64,000 nt of DNA from Pseudoalteromonas apostichopi. GTDB taxonomy: Bacteria > Pseudomonadota > Gammaproteobacteria > Enterobacterales > Alteromonadaceae. The DNA is taken from contig NZ_AP028066.1 in the NCBI RefSeq assembly GCF_030297135.1, forward strand, positions 558,001 to 622,000, read 5' to 3'. The translations under genes were made by a program, and so were the position numbers. This document shows, in pieces, positions 23,436-31,368 of the stretch (position 1 is the stretch's first letter; each line of letters starts with the position of its first letter). Below the pieces are notes generated by a model that was not told the DNA's origin, did not search any database, and worked only from the letters and a program-made list of their open reading frames with translations.

Positions 23436-24431
23436 TTAGTTCATGATGTCTGCTAATATTTCTAGCGCATGTTGTCTGTCACTCAAATCATACAGGTCAT
23501 TAGTAAAAATAAACTCATCAACCTGTAGCGTCTGTTTAATCATACTCAGCTTATGCTTAACGCTCGCTTGATCACCAACGACAGAAAGTCCTAAAAAGTT
23601 TTCTACTTGCATTTTTTCTTGCGCTGTCCATAAACCATCCATGCTTTTTACAGGTTCTTTAAGCCAAAGCGGCTTACCACGCATAAGTGCTAAAATGCGC
23701 TGTTTCGCGGTTGTTGATAAAAATCGTGCTTGTTCATCTGTGTCAGCGGCTACAACAGGTAAGCCCAGCATTACGTATGGCTTATCTAACACTTCGGATG
23801 GTTGAAACTCTCTGCGATATAATGCAATAGCATCTTCAACAAAACGCGGGGCAAAATGTCCTGCAAATGCATATGGTAAGCCTTTTTTAGCAGCTAATTG
23901 TGCACTATAAAGGCTTGAGCCAAGTAACCAGATAGGCACATTCGTGTCTTCACCTGGGATTGCACGTACTGGTGAATCACCTTTGTATGGGCCAAGCAAA
24001 CCTTGAAGCTCAGTTACTTCATCATTAAAGTGTTCAGCGCGTTGTTCGTCTCGGCGCAAGGCACGGCTGGTAATTGGGTCGCTGCCAGGAGCACGGCCAA
24101 GCCCTAAATCAATTCGACCGGGATATAAACTTTCAAGAGTACCAAATTGTTCAGCAACCACCAGCGGTGGATGATTAGGTAACATCACCCCCCCCGCACC
24201 TACGCGAATATTCTGGGTTTTACCTGCTATGTGACCAATCAGTACTGAGGTTGCAGCGCAAACAATACCGCGCATATTGTGGTGCTCTGCCATCCAAAAC
24301 CGATTAAAGCCAAGTCTGTCAGCTGTTTGTGCATAAGTAACGCTATTAGCTAATGTTTGCGAAACTGTTTCGTGCTCTTTCATTGGGCTCAACTCAAGCA
24401 ATGAAAAAGGCGTGTTGGTAAGGTCAGACAT
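23436..24431 (-). CDS. LLM-class flavin-dependent oxidoreductase (luciferase-like)
   Basis: Cytoplasmic flavin monooxygenase-like protein of the bacterial luciferase superfamily, 331 residues from the ATG at 24431. That start is preceded by GGAGAG and gives the usual N-terminus (PFSLLELSPM); an upstream ATG at 24491 has no good site. Typical segments are present: FNRFWMAEHHNM, GAGGVMLPNHPPLVVAEQFGTL, LYPGRIDLGLGRAPG and WLLGSS. Members such as YhbW use reduced FMN; the substrate here is unknown. It lies downstream of the siderophore-interacting reductase and is probably co-transcribed with it under MarR control. Confidence 0.87.
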   Translation of the reverse strand: MSDLTNTPFSLLELSPMKEHETVSQTLANSVTYAQTADRLGFNRFWMAEHHNMRGIVCAATSVLIGHIAGKTQNIRVGAGGVMLPNHPPLVVAEQFGTLESLYPGRIDLGLGRAPGSDPITSRALRRDEQRAEHFNDEVTELQGLLGPYKGDSPVRAIPGEDTNVPIWLLGSSLYSAQLAAKKGLPYAFAGHFAPRFVEDAIALYRREFQPSEVLDKPYVMLGLPVVAADTDEQARFLSTTAKQRILALMRGKPLWLKEPVKSMDGLWTAQEKMQVENFLGLSVVGDQASVKHKLSMIKQTLQVDEFIFTNDLYDLSDRQHALEILADIMN

Positions 24432-24498
24432 TCGCTCTCCAAAATTAAACTCATTATATTTAGTAAATGAGAGCGAATGACTATTTTTCAAATGCTAA

Positions 24499-25272
24499 TT
24501 AAGCACGACTTTGTTGCTGTTTTTCCACCTTTAGGCCATCGGCATCAATACCTCGCTTCCAATATGCTGATGCAACAATATGCTCATGATCAACAGCAAA
24601 GCGGTTTGTTATTAAGCGGCGCACAGATTTTACTAAGCTTGCTTCCAATGCCATAAATACTATAGGTTGTGTGTTATATCCTGCACAAAATCGTATTACT
24701 TGATCGAGTAGTTCTGTTTCAGGCTTTTTTGTAACTAGCCATTTAATGCTGTGCTGAGTGTTAGCTTTAATTTGCTCAAGCTCGATGATATCGGCTTTAT
24801 CTGCAACGTGAATAATGACATCAACAATTGCGTCTTTCGGTAATACTTGTAAATAGCCATTTATTGCATTCACTGAAGTTAAATCAGCCAACATTAGATA
24901 ATGTGTTTGAGTTAAGTCGGTGAGTTTTTTAGGCCCAGGTCCTGCAATACCTACCTCGTCGCCTACTACCGCATTTTGTGCCCAGTTGCTTGCCACGCCT
25001 ATGTGCTGGTTAACTACAAAGTCGAGGGTAATTGCACCGTTAACAGGATGAATATTGCGAATAGTATAAGAGCGCATTAATGCAGGACGCTTAGCTTGTA
25101 GATCAAGTTCAACCTTAGATTCACCCGAGTGAGGTAGCAGTACTTTTACGTACGCACCTTTTGCGTCTTGCGGGAAATCGGCAAACTCATCTGATCCAAC
25201 GACAATTCTTTGTAGATGCGGGGAAATACGCGTAGTACTTAATACAGTTGCACGACGAACTTTTCTAGCCAT
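24499..25272 (-). CDS. Siderophore-interacting FAD/NAD(P) reductase
   Basis: Cytoplasmic ferric-siderophore reductase of the ViuB/YqjH type, 257 residues. The FAD-binding motif is MRSYTIR (about 68-74), followed by the family's DFVVNQHIGVASNWAQNA and GPGPKK segments. The C-terminal SIP domain contains the conserved AYWKRGIDAD. It would reduce Fe(III) from imported siderophores. GGAG precedes the ATG. It diverges from a MarR gene across two 19-bp palindromes, so it is regulated by that MarR protein rather than, or besides, Fur; no Fur box was seen here. Confidence 0.88.
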   Translation of the reverse strand: MARKVRRATVLSTTRISPHLQRIVVGSDEFADFPQDAKGAYVKVLLPHSGESKVELDLQAKRPALMRSYTIRNIHPVNGAITLDFVVNQHIGVASNWAQNAVVGDEVGIAGPGPKKLTDLTQTHYLMLADLTSVNAINGYLQVLPKDAIVDVIIHVADKADIIELEQIKANTQHSIKWLVTKKPETELLDQVIRFCAGYNTQPIVFMALEASLVKSVRRLITNRFAVDHEHIVASAYWKRGIDADGLKVEKQQQSRA

Positions 25273-25310
25273 GTTGGTCTCCTAGCTGGTTAAATTGCAC
25301 AACGCCCCAA

Positions 25311-25356
25311 TAGTTGATATAGTCAACTATACGCTTTTAGTTGACTATGTCAACTA
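25311..25356. promoter_or_regulatory. Two 19-bp MarR operators
   Basis: TAGTTGATATAGTCAACTA (25311-25329) and TAGTTGACTATGTCAACTA (25338-25356) are near-perfect palindromes sharing TAGTTGA-N5-TCAACTA, with start points 27 bp apart. The second includes a possible -35 (TTGACT 25341-25346) with a -10 TAGCAT at 25365-25370 for the marR gene. The pair fits autoregulation and control of the divergent reductase operon. Confidence 0.72.
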
Positions 25357-25384
25357 ATACCAACTAGCATAATTTAGGTAAGCC

Positions 25385-25819
25385 ATGTCACAAACTTCTC
25401 TTTCTTCTGCTTTATTTACACTGGCACAAAGTTATCGTGTCACTGTACGAGAAGCAATTAACGCCAACGAGCTTGGTCTTAACGCTCTGCATGTACGCTG
25501 CTTACATATTATTGCCCAAACACAGCACTGTACCGCGAATGATATTGTTGCCAAAACAGGCCGTGATAAAGCACAAATAGCACGCTTAGTAAAAGAGCTT
25601 ATAAAGCTTGAACTGGTCTATAAATGTGCCGACGAAAATGACAAGCGCTGTTTAATTTTATCGTTTACTGATCAAGGTAACGCCCTGTTCTCGCGCTTAG
25701 ACGTTGCAGAGCAAGAGGTCGATGCCAAACTTTGCCAAGGTTTAACTGATGAACAAGTACGTAATTTTATCGCTATTGCCACAACCATGATCGAAAATAT
25801 CAATAACAACACCCCGTGA
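25385..25819 (+). CDS. MarR-family transcriptional regulator
   Basis: A 144-residue winged-helix regulator. It has the MarR layout: N-terminal dimerisation helices, recognition region CTANDIVAKTGRDKAQIARLV (split over two helices, about 50-72), wing with the conserved DKRCLILSFTDQG (about 95-107), and a C-terminal helix. It faces the siderophore-interacting reductase/LLM oxidoreductase genes across two identical-type palindromes, so those genes and marR itself are its likely targets. The ligand is unknown; redox or phenolic signals are common in the family. Confidence 0.85.
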   Translation: MSQTSLSSALFTLAQSYRVTVREAINANELGLNALHVRCLHIIAQTQHCTANDIVAKTGRDKAQIARLVKELIKLELVYKCADENDKRCLILSFTDQGNALFSRLDVAEQEVDAKLCQGLTDEQVRNFIAIATTMIENINNNTP

Positions 25820-25824
25820 TCTTA

Positions 25825-25878
25825 TTGGCAAGATAACCACAAACCACTATACTGTACAAACATACAGTATAGTGGTTT
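25825..25878 (+). promoter_or_regulatory. SOS promoter: sigma70 boxes with LexA box of umuDC
   Basis: The LexA box TACTGTACAAACATACAGTA (25850-25869) is a CTG-N10-CAG site close to the E. coli consensus. A sigma70 promoter, TTGGCA (25825-25830) and TATACT (25848-25853) with 17-bp spacing, overlaps it. The box is the centre of a larger inverted repeat with 16-bp perfect arms (25841-25856 and 25863-25878), ending five bases before the umuD start. Confidence 0.88.
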
Positions 25879-25882
25879 TGTT

Positions 25883-26296
25883 ATGCGTGTTATTCCTATT
25901 TATATCGAAGCTGGCGTGTGTGGTTTTGAATCACCGGCAGCACAATACAAAGAGCTAGGCTTATCATTAGATCAACTATTGATTAAGCACCCTGATGCAA
26001 CATTTATTGGTATTGCTTCTGGCGAATCAATGCAAGGTGTGGGGATTTTTGATGGCGACTTATTACTGGTTGATCGCGCCGAAGACGTTAAAAATGGCGA
26101 TGTAATTGTGGCAAATCTAAATGGTTTATTTGTCTGTAAACTGTTAGATAAACACAATGCACAGTTATTATCAGCATCGCCCAAATACCCTGCAGTGCAA
26201 CTACGTCAATCTGATGAATTTCAACTAGAAGGCGTGGTCACTCGCTCTATTCGCTTACATCGCAGTAGTAAAGAGTTATTATCATGTACGCCTTAG
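25883..26296 (+). CDS. umuD: UmuD, SOS mutagenesis protein
   Basis: LexA-like autoprotease and DNA polymerase V subunit, 137 residues. The cleavage site Cys13-Gly14 (VCGFES) and catalytic Ser49 (GESM) and Lys86 (VCKLL) keep exactly the spacing of E. coli UmuD (Cys24/Gly25, Ser60, Lys97), all shifted by 11 because the N-terminus is shorter. It is cut with RecA filament help to the active form. The 3' end overlaps umuC by 13 bases. There is no clear Shine-Dalgarno; the 5' leader is short and palindromic. Expression is controlled by the LexA box just upstream. Confidence 0.93.
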   Translation: MRVIPIYIEAGVCGFESPAAQYKELGLSLDQLLIKHPDATFIGIASGESMQGVGIFDGDLLLVDRAEDVKNGDVIVANLNGLFVCKLLDKHNAQLLSASPKYPAVQLRQSDEFQLEGVVTRSIRLHRSSKELLSCTP

Positions 26297-27540
26297 TCGA
26301 TGCCGTAGCTTTTTATGCCAGCGCAGAAAAAGTGTTTGATCCAGCAATTCGCAGTAAACCTGTCGTTGTACTGACCAATAACGATGGCTGTATTTGTGCC
26401 GTGTGTCCAATCGCACGAAAGCTGGCTATTCCAAAGTTTCAGCCTTATTTTCAAGTAAAGAAAATACTCGAAGATAACCAAGTAGTGATCCGCTCATCTA
26501 ACTATGAGCTGTACGCCGATTTAAGCGAGCGGATGATGAATGTAATTGGCCGCTTTTGCGATAACCAACATATATACTCTATAGATGAGTCATTTTTAAA
26601 CTTTACAGGTTTCACCAGCTTTGTTCACGATTGGCATAGTTATGGCCATGATATTCGTCGTACCGTGTGGCGCGAAACAAAGCTGCCAGTCGGTGTTGGA
26701 TTTGGCCCAACAGCAACCCTTGCTAAGGCGGCTAATCATGCAGCGAAAAAGCTACCCGGCTTTGATGGCGTTGCAGTGATTGATTCGGAACCTTCACGGT
26801 TAGCCATTTTAAAAGCGATGGATGTACAAGATGTATGGGGAGTTGGCAGACGCTTAGCTAAAAAGCTTAAAGCAATAAATATAAATACGGCTTTTGATTT
26901 AGCTGAGCAAGAGCCACGAAAAATGAAACGCTTGTTCAGTATAGTCCTAGAGCGAACAGTGAACGAGTTACGTGGTAAAAGTTGTTTAGCGTGGGATGAA
27001 GTGCGCCAAGACAAAAAAGAGATTTTCTCGACCCGCAGTTTTGGGGAACGTATCACTGATGCCACAGCGCTAAAAACTGCACTGATCAATCACGGCACTA
27101 TTGTGGCAAGAAAGCTGCGTACGCAAGGCTCACAAACTAAACGCTTATTACTGTTTGTCGCCAGCTCGCCTCATCAAGACGACTATTATAAAAAATCTTA
27201 TATTTATGAGTTCAGTGTCGCCACAGCTGATAGCTGCGTGTTTGCGAATGCCATCAGCGAGATATTTAAACACCTCTATAAGCCTGGTGTGCAATTTTAC
27301 AAATGTGGTGTGGGTGCACTTGAGTTATCAAGTCAAATGTTTCAGCAACCAGATTTATTTCAAGCACCTATCGATAACCCTAAACTGATGCAGTGCCTTG
27401 ATAACATCAATGCTCGTTATGGGGTTGGTACGCTTGCGATAGCCAGCCAAACACCCACAACTCGTTGGCATATGAAGCGTGAGTATCTATCGCCTCACTA
27501 CACAACTCGGTGGCATAACCTACCAAAAATACATTGCTAA
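26284..27540 (+). CDS. umuC: UmuC, DNA polymerase V catalytic subunit
   Basis: Y-family translesion polymerase, 418 residues. Catalytic acids Asp6 (YALVD) and Asp101/Glu102 (YSIDESF) sit at the same positions as in E. coli UmuC. The helix-hairpin-helix VWGVGRRLAKKL is near residue 183, followed by the little-finger domain. The usual steric-gate neighbourhood VNSFYAS reads VAFYASAE here. It begins inside umuD and ends overlapping the convergent ybaK gene by four bases. The LexA box upstream of umuD drives both genes. Confidence 0.94.
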   Translation: MYALVDAVAFYASAEKVFDPAIRSKPVVVLTNNDGCICAVCPIARKLAIPKFQPYFQVKKILEDNQVVIRSSNYELYADLSERMMNVIGRFCDNQHIYSIDESFLNFTGFTSFVHDWHSYGHDIRRTVWRETKLPVGVGFGPTATLAKAANHAAKKLPGFDGVAVIDSEPSRLAILKAMDVQDVWGVGRRLAKKLKAININTAFDLAEQEPRKMKRLFSIVLERTVNELRGKSCLAWDEVRQDKKEIFSTRSFGERITDATALKTALINHGTIVARKLRTQGSQTKRLLLFVASSPHQDDYYKKSYIYEFSVATADSCVFANAISEIFKHLYKPGVQFYKCGVGALELSSQMFQQPDLFQAPIDNPKLMQCLDNINARYGVGTLAIASQTPTTRWHMKREYLSPHYTTRWHNLPKIHC

Positions 27541-27998
27541 AAATTAGCAAATTTAGCATTAAGTAAACTGCAAAGATCCTGCGGAGACAGGGCAATTTCT
27601 AAACCACGTTTACCAGCCGACACATACATAACATCAAATTCTTGTGCAGATTCATGAACATAGGTCACAAGACGTTTTTTCTGACCAAGTGGGCTTACAC
27701 CACCTAAAATATAACCAGTCGTATTTTCGACTTTCTGTTGTGGAGCCATTTGCACTTTTTTAACGCACGCAGCCTTTGCCAACATTTTCAAATTAACTTG
27801 CTGACTAACAGGGACAATAGCAACTAAGAGTTGATGTTCTGTATCTTCGAGTACTAAGGTTTTAAATACTTGCTCAGCAGGAAGATTCAATTTTTCAACC
27901 GCTTCAAGGCCAAACTGTTGTTGTGAAGGCTCATGCTGATAGCTGAGCACATCAAAACTAATGCCTTTCTTTTTTAATAAGTTTATAGCCGGCGTCAT
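27537..27998 (-). CDS. ybaK: YbaK/EbsC Cys-tRNA(Pro) deacylase
   Basis: Trans-editing enzyme that hydrolyses Cys-tRNAPro (or related mischarged tRNAs), 153 residues. YbaK domain features are visible: an N-terminal SYQHEPSQQQFGLEAVEKL region, KTLVLED, AIVPVSQQVNLKMLAKA, the GYILGGVSPLGQKK signature (about 95-108) and the C-terminal AGKRGLEIALSPQDL. It acts as a free-standing cytoplasmic enzyme. AGGAAAA lies upstream of the ATG. The gene is convergent with umuC, sharing four bases at the 3' ends. Confidence 0.9.
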   Translation of the reverse strand: MTPAINLLKKKGISFDVLSYQHEPSQQQFGLEAVEKLNLPAEQVFKTLVLEDTEHQLLVAIVPVSQQVNLKMLAKAACVKKVQMAPQQKVENTTGYILGGVSPLGQKKRLVTYVHESAQEFDVMYVSAGKRGLEIALSPQDLCSLLNAKFANF

Positions 27999-28147
27999 TG
28001 ATTTTCCTATAACTGATTAATTTTCTGTAACTTATAAAACATATCGTGAAAAAGGAACATAAGGCAATAGAAAAACGACTTCAAAAAGCACTTAATGGCT
28101 CTAATTGAACTACACTTGAATAATGAATCCTGGGCAAGGTAACAAGT

Positions 28148-28384
28148 ATGTCTAGACGCACAGGGCTGTATCTAGCCAAGCAATTATTCATCATACTCAC
28201 CCTTTTGTATGCAGTTAATTTTGTGTGCAACGAATACCTCGCATGGAATGCCTACATGAATTGTCAAAGCAAATGCCATACGCTTGGCTTAGAAAAAGGT
28301 AAAATACAAAGCACAACATTTTCAGAAGATGTGACTTTATGTCGCTGTCTTGCCGATACAGACTACTACGTTGTGCTTAACTAA
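28148..28384 (+). CDS. Small membrane protein with four cysteines
   Basis: A 78-residue protein with one N-terminal membrane segment (about 12-30) and a short, probably periplasmic, domain. Two cysteine pairs lie in that domain (CQSKC near 38-42; CRC near 66-68), compatible with disulfides. AAGGTAACAAGT precedes the ATG. No family is recognised. It lies 77 bp upstream of the YiaW/YiaV-like pair on the same strand, but whether it belongs to that operon is unclear. Confidence 0.6.
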   Translation: MSRRTGLYLAKQLFIILTLLYAVNFVCNEYLAWNAYMNCQSKCHTLGLEKGKIQSTTFSEDVTLCRCLADTDYYVVLN

Positions 28385-28461
28385 ATCTGAAAATACCGAC
28401 TAGGAATTAGATAAATTTCACGTATTATTAAATTGATTATAAGTTAAACAAAGGAAAGTAC

Positions 28462-28806
28462 ATGTTTTTAGACTACTTTGCGCTAGTCATGCTCGTGTTT
28501 GTGACGGTTGTAATATTTTATGGTGTAATCGCTATCCACGATATTCCCTACGAAATTGCGAAAAAACGTAATCACCCTCATCAAGATGCCATCCATTATG
28601 CAGGCTGGGTTAGCCTATTTACACTGCATGTATTGTGGCCATTTTTATGGGTTTGGGCCACATTATGGCGTGATGACCGCGGTTGGGGCTTCAACCAGAT
28701 TCAAAAGGAACAAGAAGACTTAGCTGAGAAGGTGGCTAGTCTGACAGCCACAGTCGCAGCACTACAAGCACAGGTTAATGCTCAATCGAATAATAAAGAG
28801 AAATAA
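28462..28806 (+). CDS. yiaW: DUF3302 inner-membrane protein (YiaW-like)
   Basis: A 114-residue protein with two membrane segments (about 5-25 and 48-68), the DUF3302 core (IHDIPYEIAKKRNHPHQDAI, then a Trp-rich second helix FLWVWATLW) and a C-terminal coiled coil (ASLTATVAALQAQVN). E. coli YiaW has the same size and is encoded next to the HlyD-like YiaV, as here: the next gene starts three bases after this stop. The pair may form a simple efflux or envelope-transport unit; substrate is unknown. AAAGGAAAG precedes the ATG. Confidence 0.8.
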   Translation: MFLDYFALVMLVFVTVVIFYGVIAIHDIPYEIAKKRNHPHQDAIHYAGWVSLFTLHVLWPFLWVWATLWRDDRGWGFNQIQKEQEDLAEKVASLTATVAALQAQVNAQSNNKEK

Positions 28807-28809
28807 AAT

Positions 28810-29940
28810 ATGGATTTGTTATTAATACTCACATATACCGCATTGTGCATAGGCATATTTAAAGTTTTTAAGATCCCGCTTAATAAATGGACCGTACCCA
28901 CAGCAGTACTCGGTGGTGTGGTGCTGATTGGCGCTTTAATTCTTTTAATGAACTATAACCACCCACATTCAAATATGGCTAGCAGTGCCTATGTCACAAC
29001 GCCGATTGTACCAAATGTACGTGGCACGGTAGAAGAAGTTGCAGTGAAGCCAAATCAGCCAGTTAAGAAAGGTGACTTACTATTTCGTCTAGACGACACC
29101 TTGTATCGAGCAAAACTAAATCAAGCAATTGCGGCTTTACAAGATGCAAAGCAGTCAGTTCTTGGTTTGGAAGCGGCCTATAAATCAGCGCAAGCAAGTG
29201 CTCTGATGGCTAAAGCTGAATATGACCGCAGCAAGAAAGAATACGAGCGATATGAAAAAGGCGCAAAAAGCGGTGCTTACTCAAAAGGCCAAGTTGATAA
29301 TAAATTAGGTGTATACTTAGCAGCAAAGGCAAGTTATGAAGCAGCACAAGCAGAAGAATTACGTCAGAAGCTGGCATTTGAATCAGAAATAAACGGCGAA
29401 CAAACCAAAATCGCTGCTGCTCGCGCTAATTTAGAGCAAGCACAATTTAACTTAGATAGCACCCGCGTACATGCACCAACCGATGGCTATGTTACACAAC
29501 TTACATTACGTCCTGGGATGATTGCGGTCCCTATGCCACTACGGCCGGTAATGACTTTTGTGCACAAAGAAGACACTGTTTATGTAGCTGCGTTTAGACA
29601 AAATTCGCTATTAAGACTTGAACCAGGCTATAAAGCTGATTTTATCTTTAAAGCAATTCCTGGTAAAACATTTGCGGGCGAAGTAATCGATGTGTTACCC
29701 GCTATTGGTGAGGGACAAGTACAAGCACAAGGCACACTTATGGGCAGTGAATTTTTTGCCCGTCAAGGCCGCGCTATTGTCACCTTAAAAATTACAGATG
29801 ATATGAGCCAGTACCATCTTCCACAAGGAACAAGCACTGAGGTAGCTGTTTATTCTGAACACTTCGAACATGTCTCAGTGATGCGTAAAGTGTTGATCAG
29901 AATGAAAAGTTGGCAAAACTACCTATTCTTAGATCACTAA
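28810..29940 (+). CDS. yiaV: HlyD/membrane-fusion protein (YiaV-like)
   Basis: Periplasmic adaptor of the HlyD family, 376 residues. An N-terminal membrane anchor pair (about 3-20 and 32-50) precedes a lipoyl/biotinyl half-motif (VRGTVEEVAVKPNQPVKKGD), a long alpha-hairpin (about 105-215) and the second half-motif (TRVHAPTDGYVTQLTLRPGM), with a beta-barrel C-terminal part. It is coupled to the DUF3302 protein upstream. No ABC or RND partner is adjacent, which is usual for this pair. A symmetrical terminator follows. Confidence 0.88.
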   Translation: MDLLLILTYTALCIGIFKVFKIPLNKWTVPTAVLGGVVLIGALILLMNYNHPHSNMASSAYVTTPIVPNVRGTVEEVAVKPNQPVKKGDLLFRLDDTLYRAKLNQAIAALQDAKQSVLGLEAAYKSAQASALMAKAEYDRSKKEYERYEKGAKSGAYSKGQVDNKLGVYLAAKASYEAAQAEELRQKLAFESEINGEQTKIAAARANLEQAQFNLDSTRVHAPTDGYVTQLTLRPGMIAVPMPLRPVMTFVHKEDTVYVAAFRQNSLLRLEPGYKADFIFKAIPGKTFAGEVIDVLPAIGEGQVQAQGTLMGSEFFARQGRAIVTLKITDDMSQYHLPQGTSTEVAVYSEHFEHVSVMRKVLIRMKSWQNYLFLDH

Positions 29941-29962
29941 AGTAGGCAATTACCAATAAAAA

Positions 29963-29982
29963 AAGGCGCTAATTAGCGCCTT
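29963..29982. terminator. Bidirectional terminator between yiaV and dnaJ
   Basis: AAGGCGCTAATTAGCGCCTT is a perfect 20-bp palindrome with A-rich sequence on the left and T-rich sequence on the right. It sits between the convergent yiaV-like and dnaJ genes and can serve both. Confidence 0.8.
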
Positions 29983-30000
29983 CTTACTATCTAACTGAAG

Positions 30001-31140
30001 TTACTTAGTTAGGTCATCGAAGAATTTCTTTACACCGTCAAAGAAACCTTTTTCTTTTGGACGGTTTTTAGAACCATCTTTACCCATGCTTTGCTCAAGC
30101 TCTTCAAGTAACTCACGTTGACGTTCGTTTAAATTCACCGGTGTTTCAATAACTACTTTACAGATCAAATCACCTTGTGCGCCACTGCGAACCGACTTCA
30201 CACCTTTGCCACGCATACGGAACATTTTGCCCGTTTGGCTTTCTGATGGAATCTTCAGCTTTGCGCGACCATCTAGTGTTGGCACTTCAATTTCGCCACC
30301 AAGTGCAGCTGTTGTGAAGCCAATAGGTACTTCACAATACAGGTTATTACCGTCACGTTGGAAAATAGGGTGTTCGCGCACAGACACTTGTACATATAAA
30401 TCACCTGCAGGCGCACCATGCATACCCGCTTCACCTTCGCCAGATAAACGAATACGATCACCGGTATCAACACCAGCTGGAATTTTCACTGATAAGGTCT
30501 TAGTTTTTTCTACACGACCTTGACCATGACAGCTGTCACAAGGATCAGAAATAATTTGACCCGTACCTTGACACGTAGGACAGGTTTGCTGAACCGCGAA
30601 GAAACCTTGGCGCATTTGTACTTGCCCTGCACCATGACAAGTAGTACACGTTTTTGGTTTAGAACCTGCTTTTGCACCACTGCCATCACACGGCTTACAG
30701 CTTACCCATGTTGGAACTTTAATCTCAACGTCTTTACCACGAACCGCTTCTTCAAGACTTAAATCCATATTGTAACGTAAGTCTGAACCACGTTGTTGAC
30801 GAGATTGACGACGACCACCGCCGCCACCAAAGATATCTCCAAACACATCACCGAAAATATCGCCAAAATCACCCTGACCGCCGCCGAAGCCACCGCCATG
30901 GCCGCCGCCACCTTGTTCAAAGGCTGCATGGCCGTATTGGTCATACATCTGACGTTTTTGCGGATCAGTCAGTACTTCGTAGGCATCTTTTACTTCCTTA
31001 AATTTAGTTTCAAGGTCTTTATCGCCTGCTGTACGGTCTGGATGATATTTCATCGCTAAGCGCTTATACGCTTTTTTTATGTCTCGTTCGCTGGCATCTT
31101 TGCTCACGCCGAGAACTTCATAATAATCGCTTTTTGACAT
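30001..31140 (-). CDS. dnaJ: DnaJ, Hsp40 co-chaperone
   Basis: Co-chaperone that delivers substrates to DnaK and stimulates its ATPase, 379 residues. J domain (1-70) with HPD in MKYHPDRTAGD, a Gly/Phe-rich linker (about 75-125; GGGGHGGGFGGG), four CxxCxGxG zinc-finger repeats (about 148-210; CKPCDGSG, CTTCHGAG, CPTCQGTG, CDSCHGQG) and C-terminal substrate-binding domains. I place the start at ATG 31140 (MSKSDYYEVLGV) as in the family; a GTG nine bases upstream is possible and better spaced to AAAGAG. It lies downstream of dnaK with a hairpin between them. Confidence 0.96.
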   Translation of the reverse strand: MSKSDYYEVLGVSKDASERDIKKAYKRLAMKYHPDRTAGDKDLETKFKEVKDAYEVLTDPQKRQMYDQYGHAAFEQGGGGHGGGFGGGQGDFGDIFGDVFGDIFGGGGGRRQSRQQRGSDLRYNMDLSLEEAVRGKDVEIKVPTWVSCKPCDGSGAKAGSKPKTCTTCHGAGQVQMRQGFFAVQQTCPTCQGTGQIISDPCDSCHGQGRVEKTKTLSVKIPAGVDTGDRIRLSGEGEAGMHGAPAGDLYVQVSVREHPIFQRDGNNLYCEVPIGFTTAALGGEIEVPTLDGRAKLKIPSESQTGKMFRMRGKGVKSVRSGAQGDLICKVVIETPVNLNERQRELLEELEQSMGKDGSKNRPKEKGFFDGVKKFFDDLTK

Positions 31141-31264
31141 ATCTATCACACTACTCTTTTTACTGCAGCTACACTGCGTAAGATAAATCGATTCATACCA
31201 ATCGTGTTAAGTTAAATCTAAGCAGATTGGTCTCTTATCAATTTACCGTTTATATACATGCAAA

Positions 31265-31295
31265 AGGCGCGTCAAGCGAAATCGCTGGCGCGCCT
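31265..31295 (-). terminator. Intercistronic terminator-like hairpin between dnaK and dnaJ
   Basis: AGGCGCG (31265-31271) pairs with CGCGCCT (31289-31295), with an inner AGCGA/TCGCT stem. Read on the minus strand, TTTT follows. It lies in the 228-bp gap after dnaK and would reduce read-through into dnaJ. Confidence 0.7.
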
Positions 31296-31368
31296 CAATC
31301 ATTTCATCCTAACTTAATTGGCTAAACAAAGCAGCCATTATTGCGTTAGGCAGAAGCGAAACAAGCAA

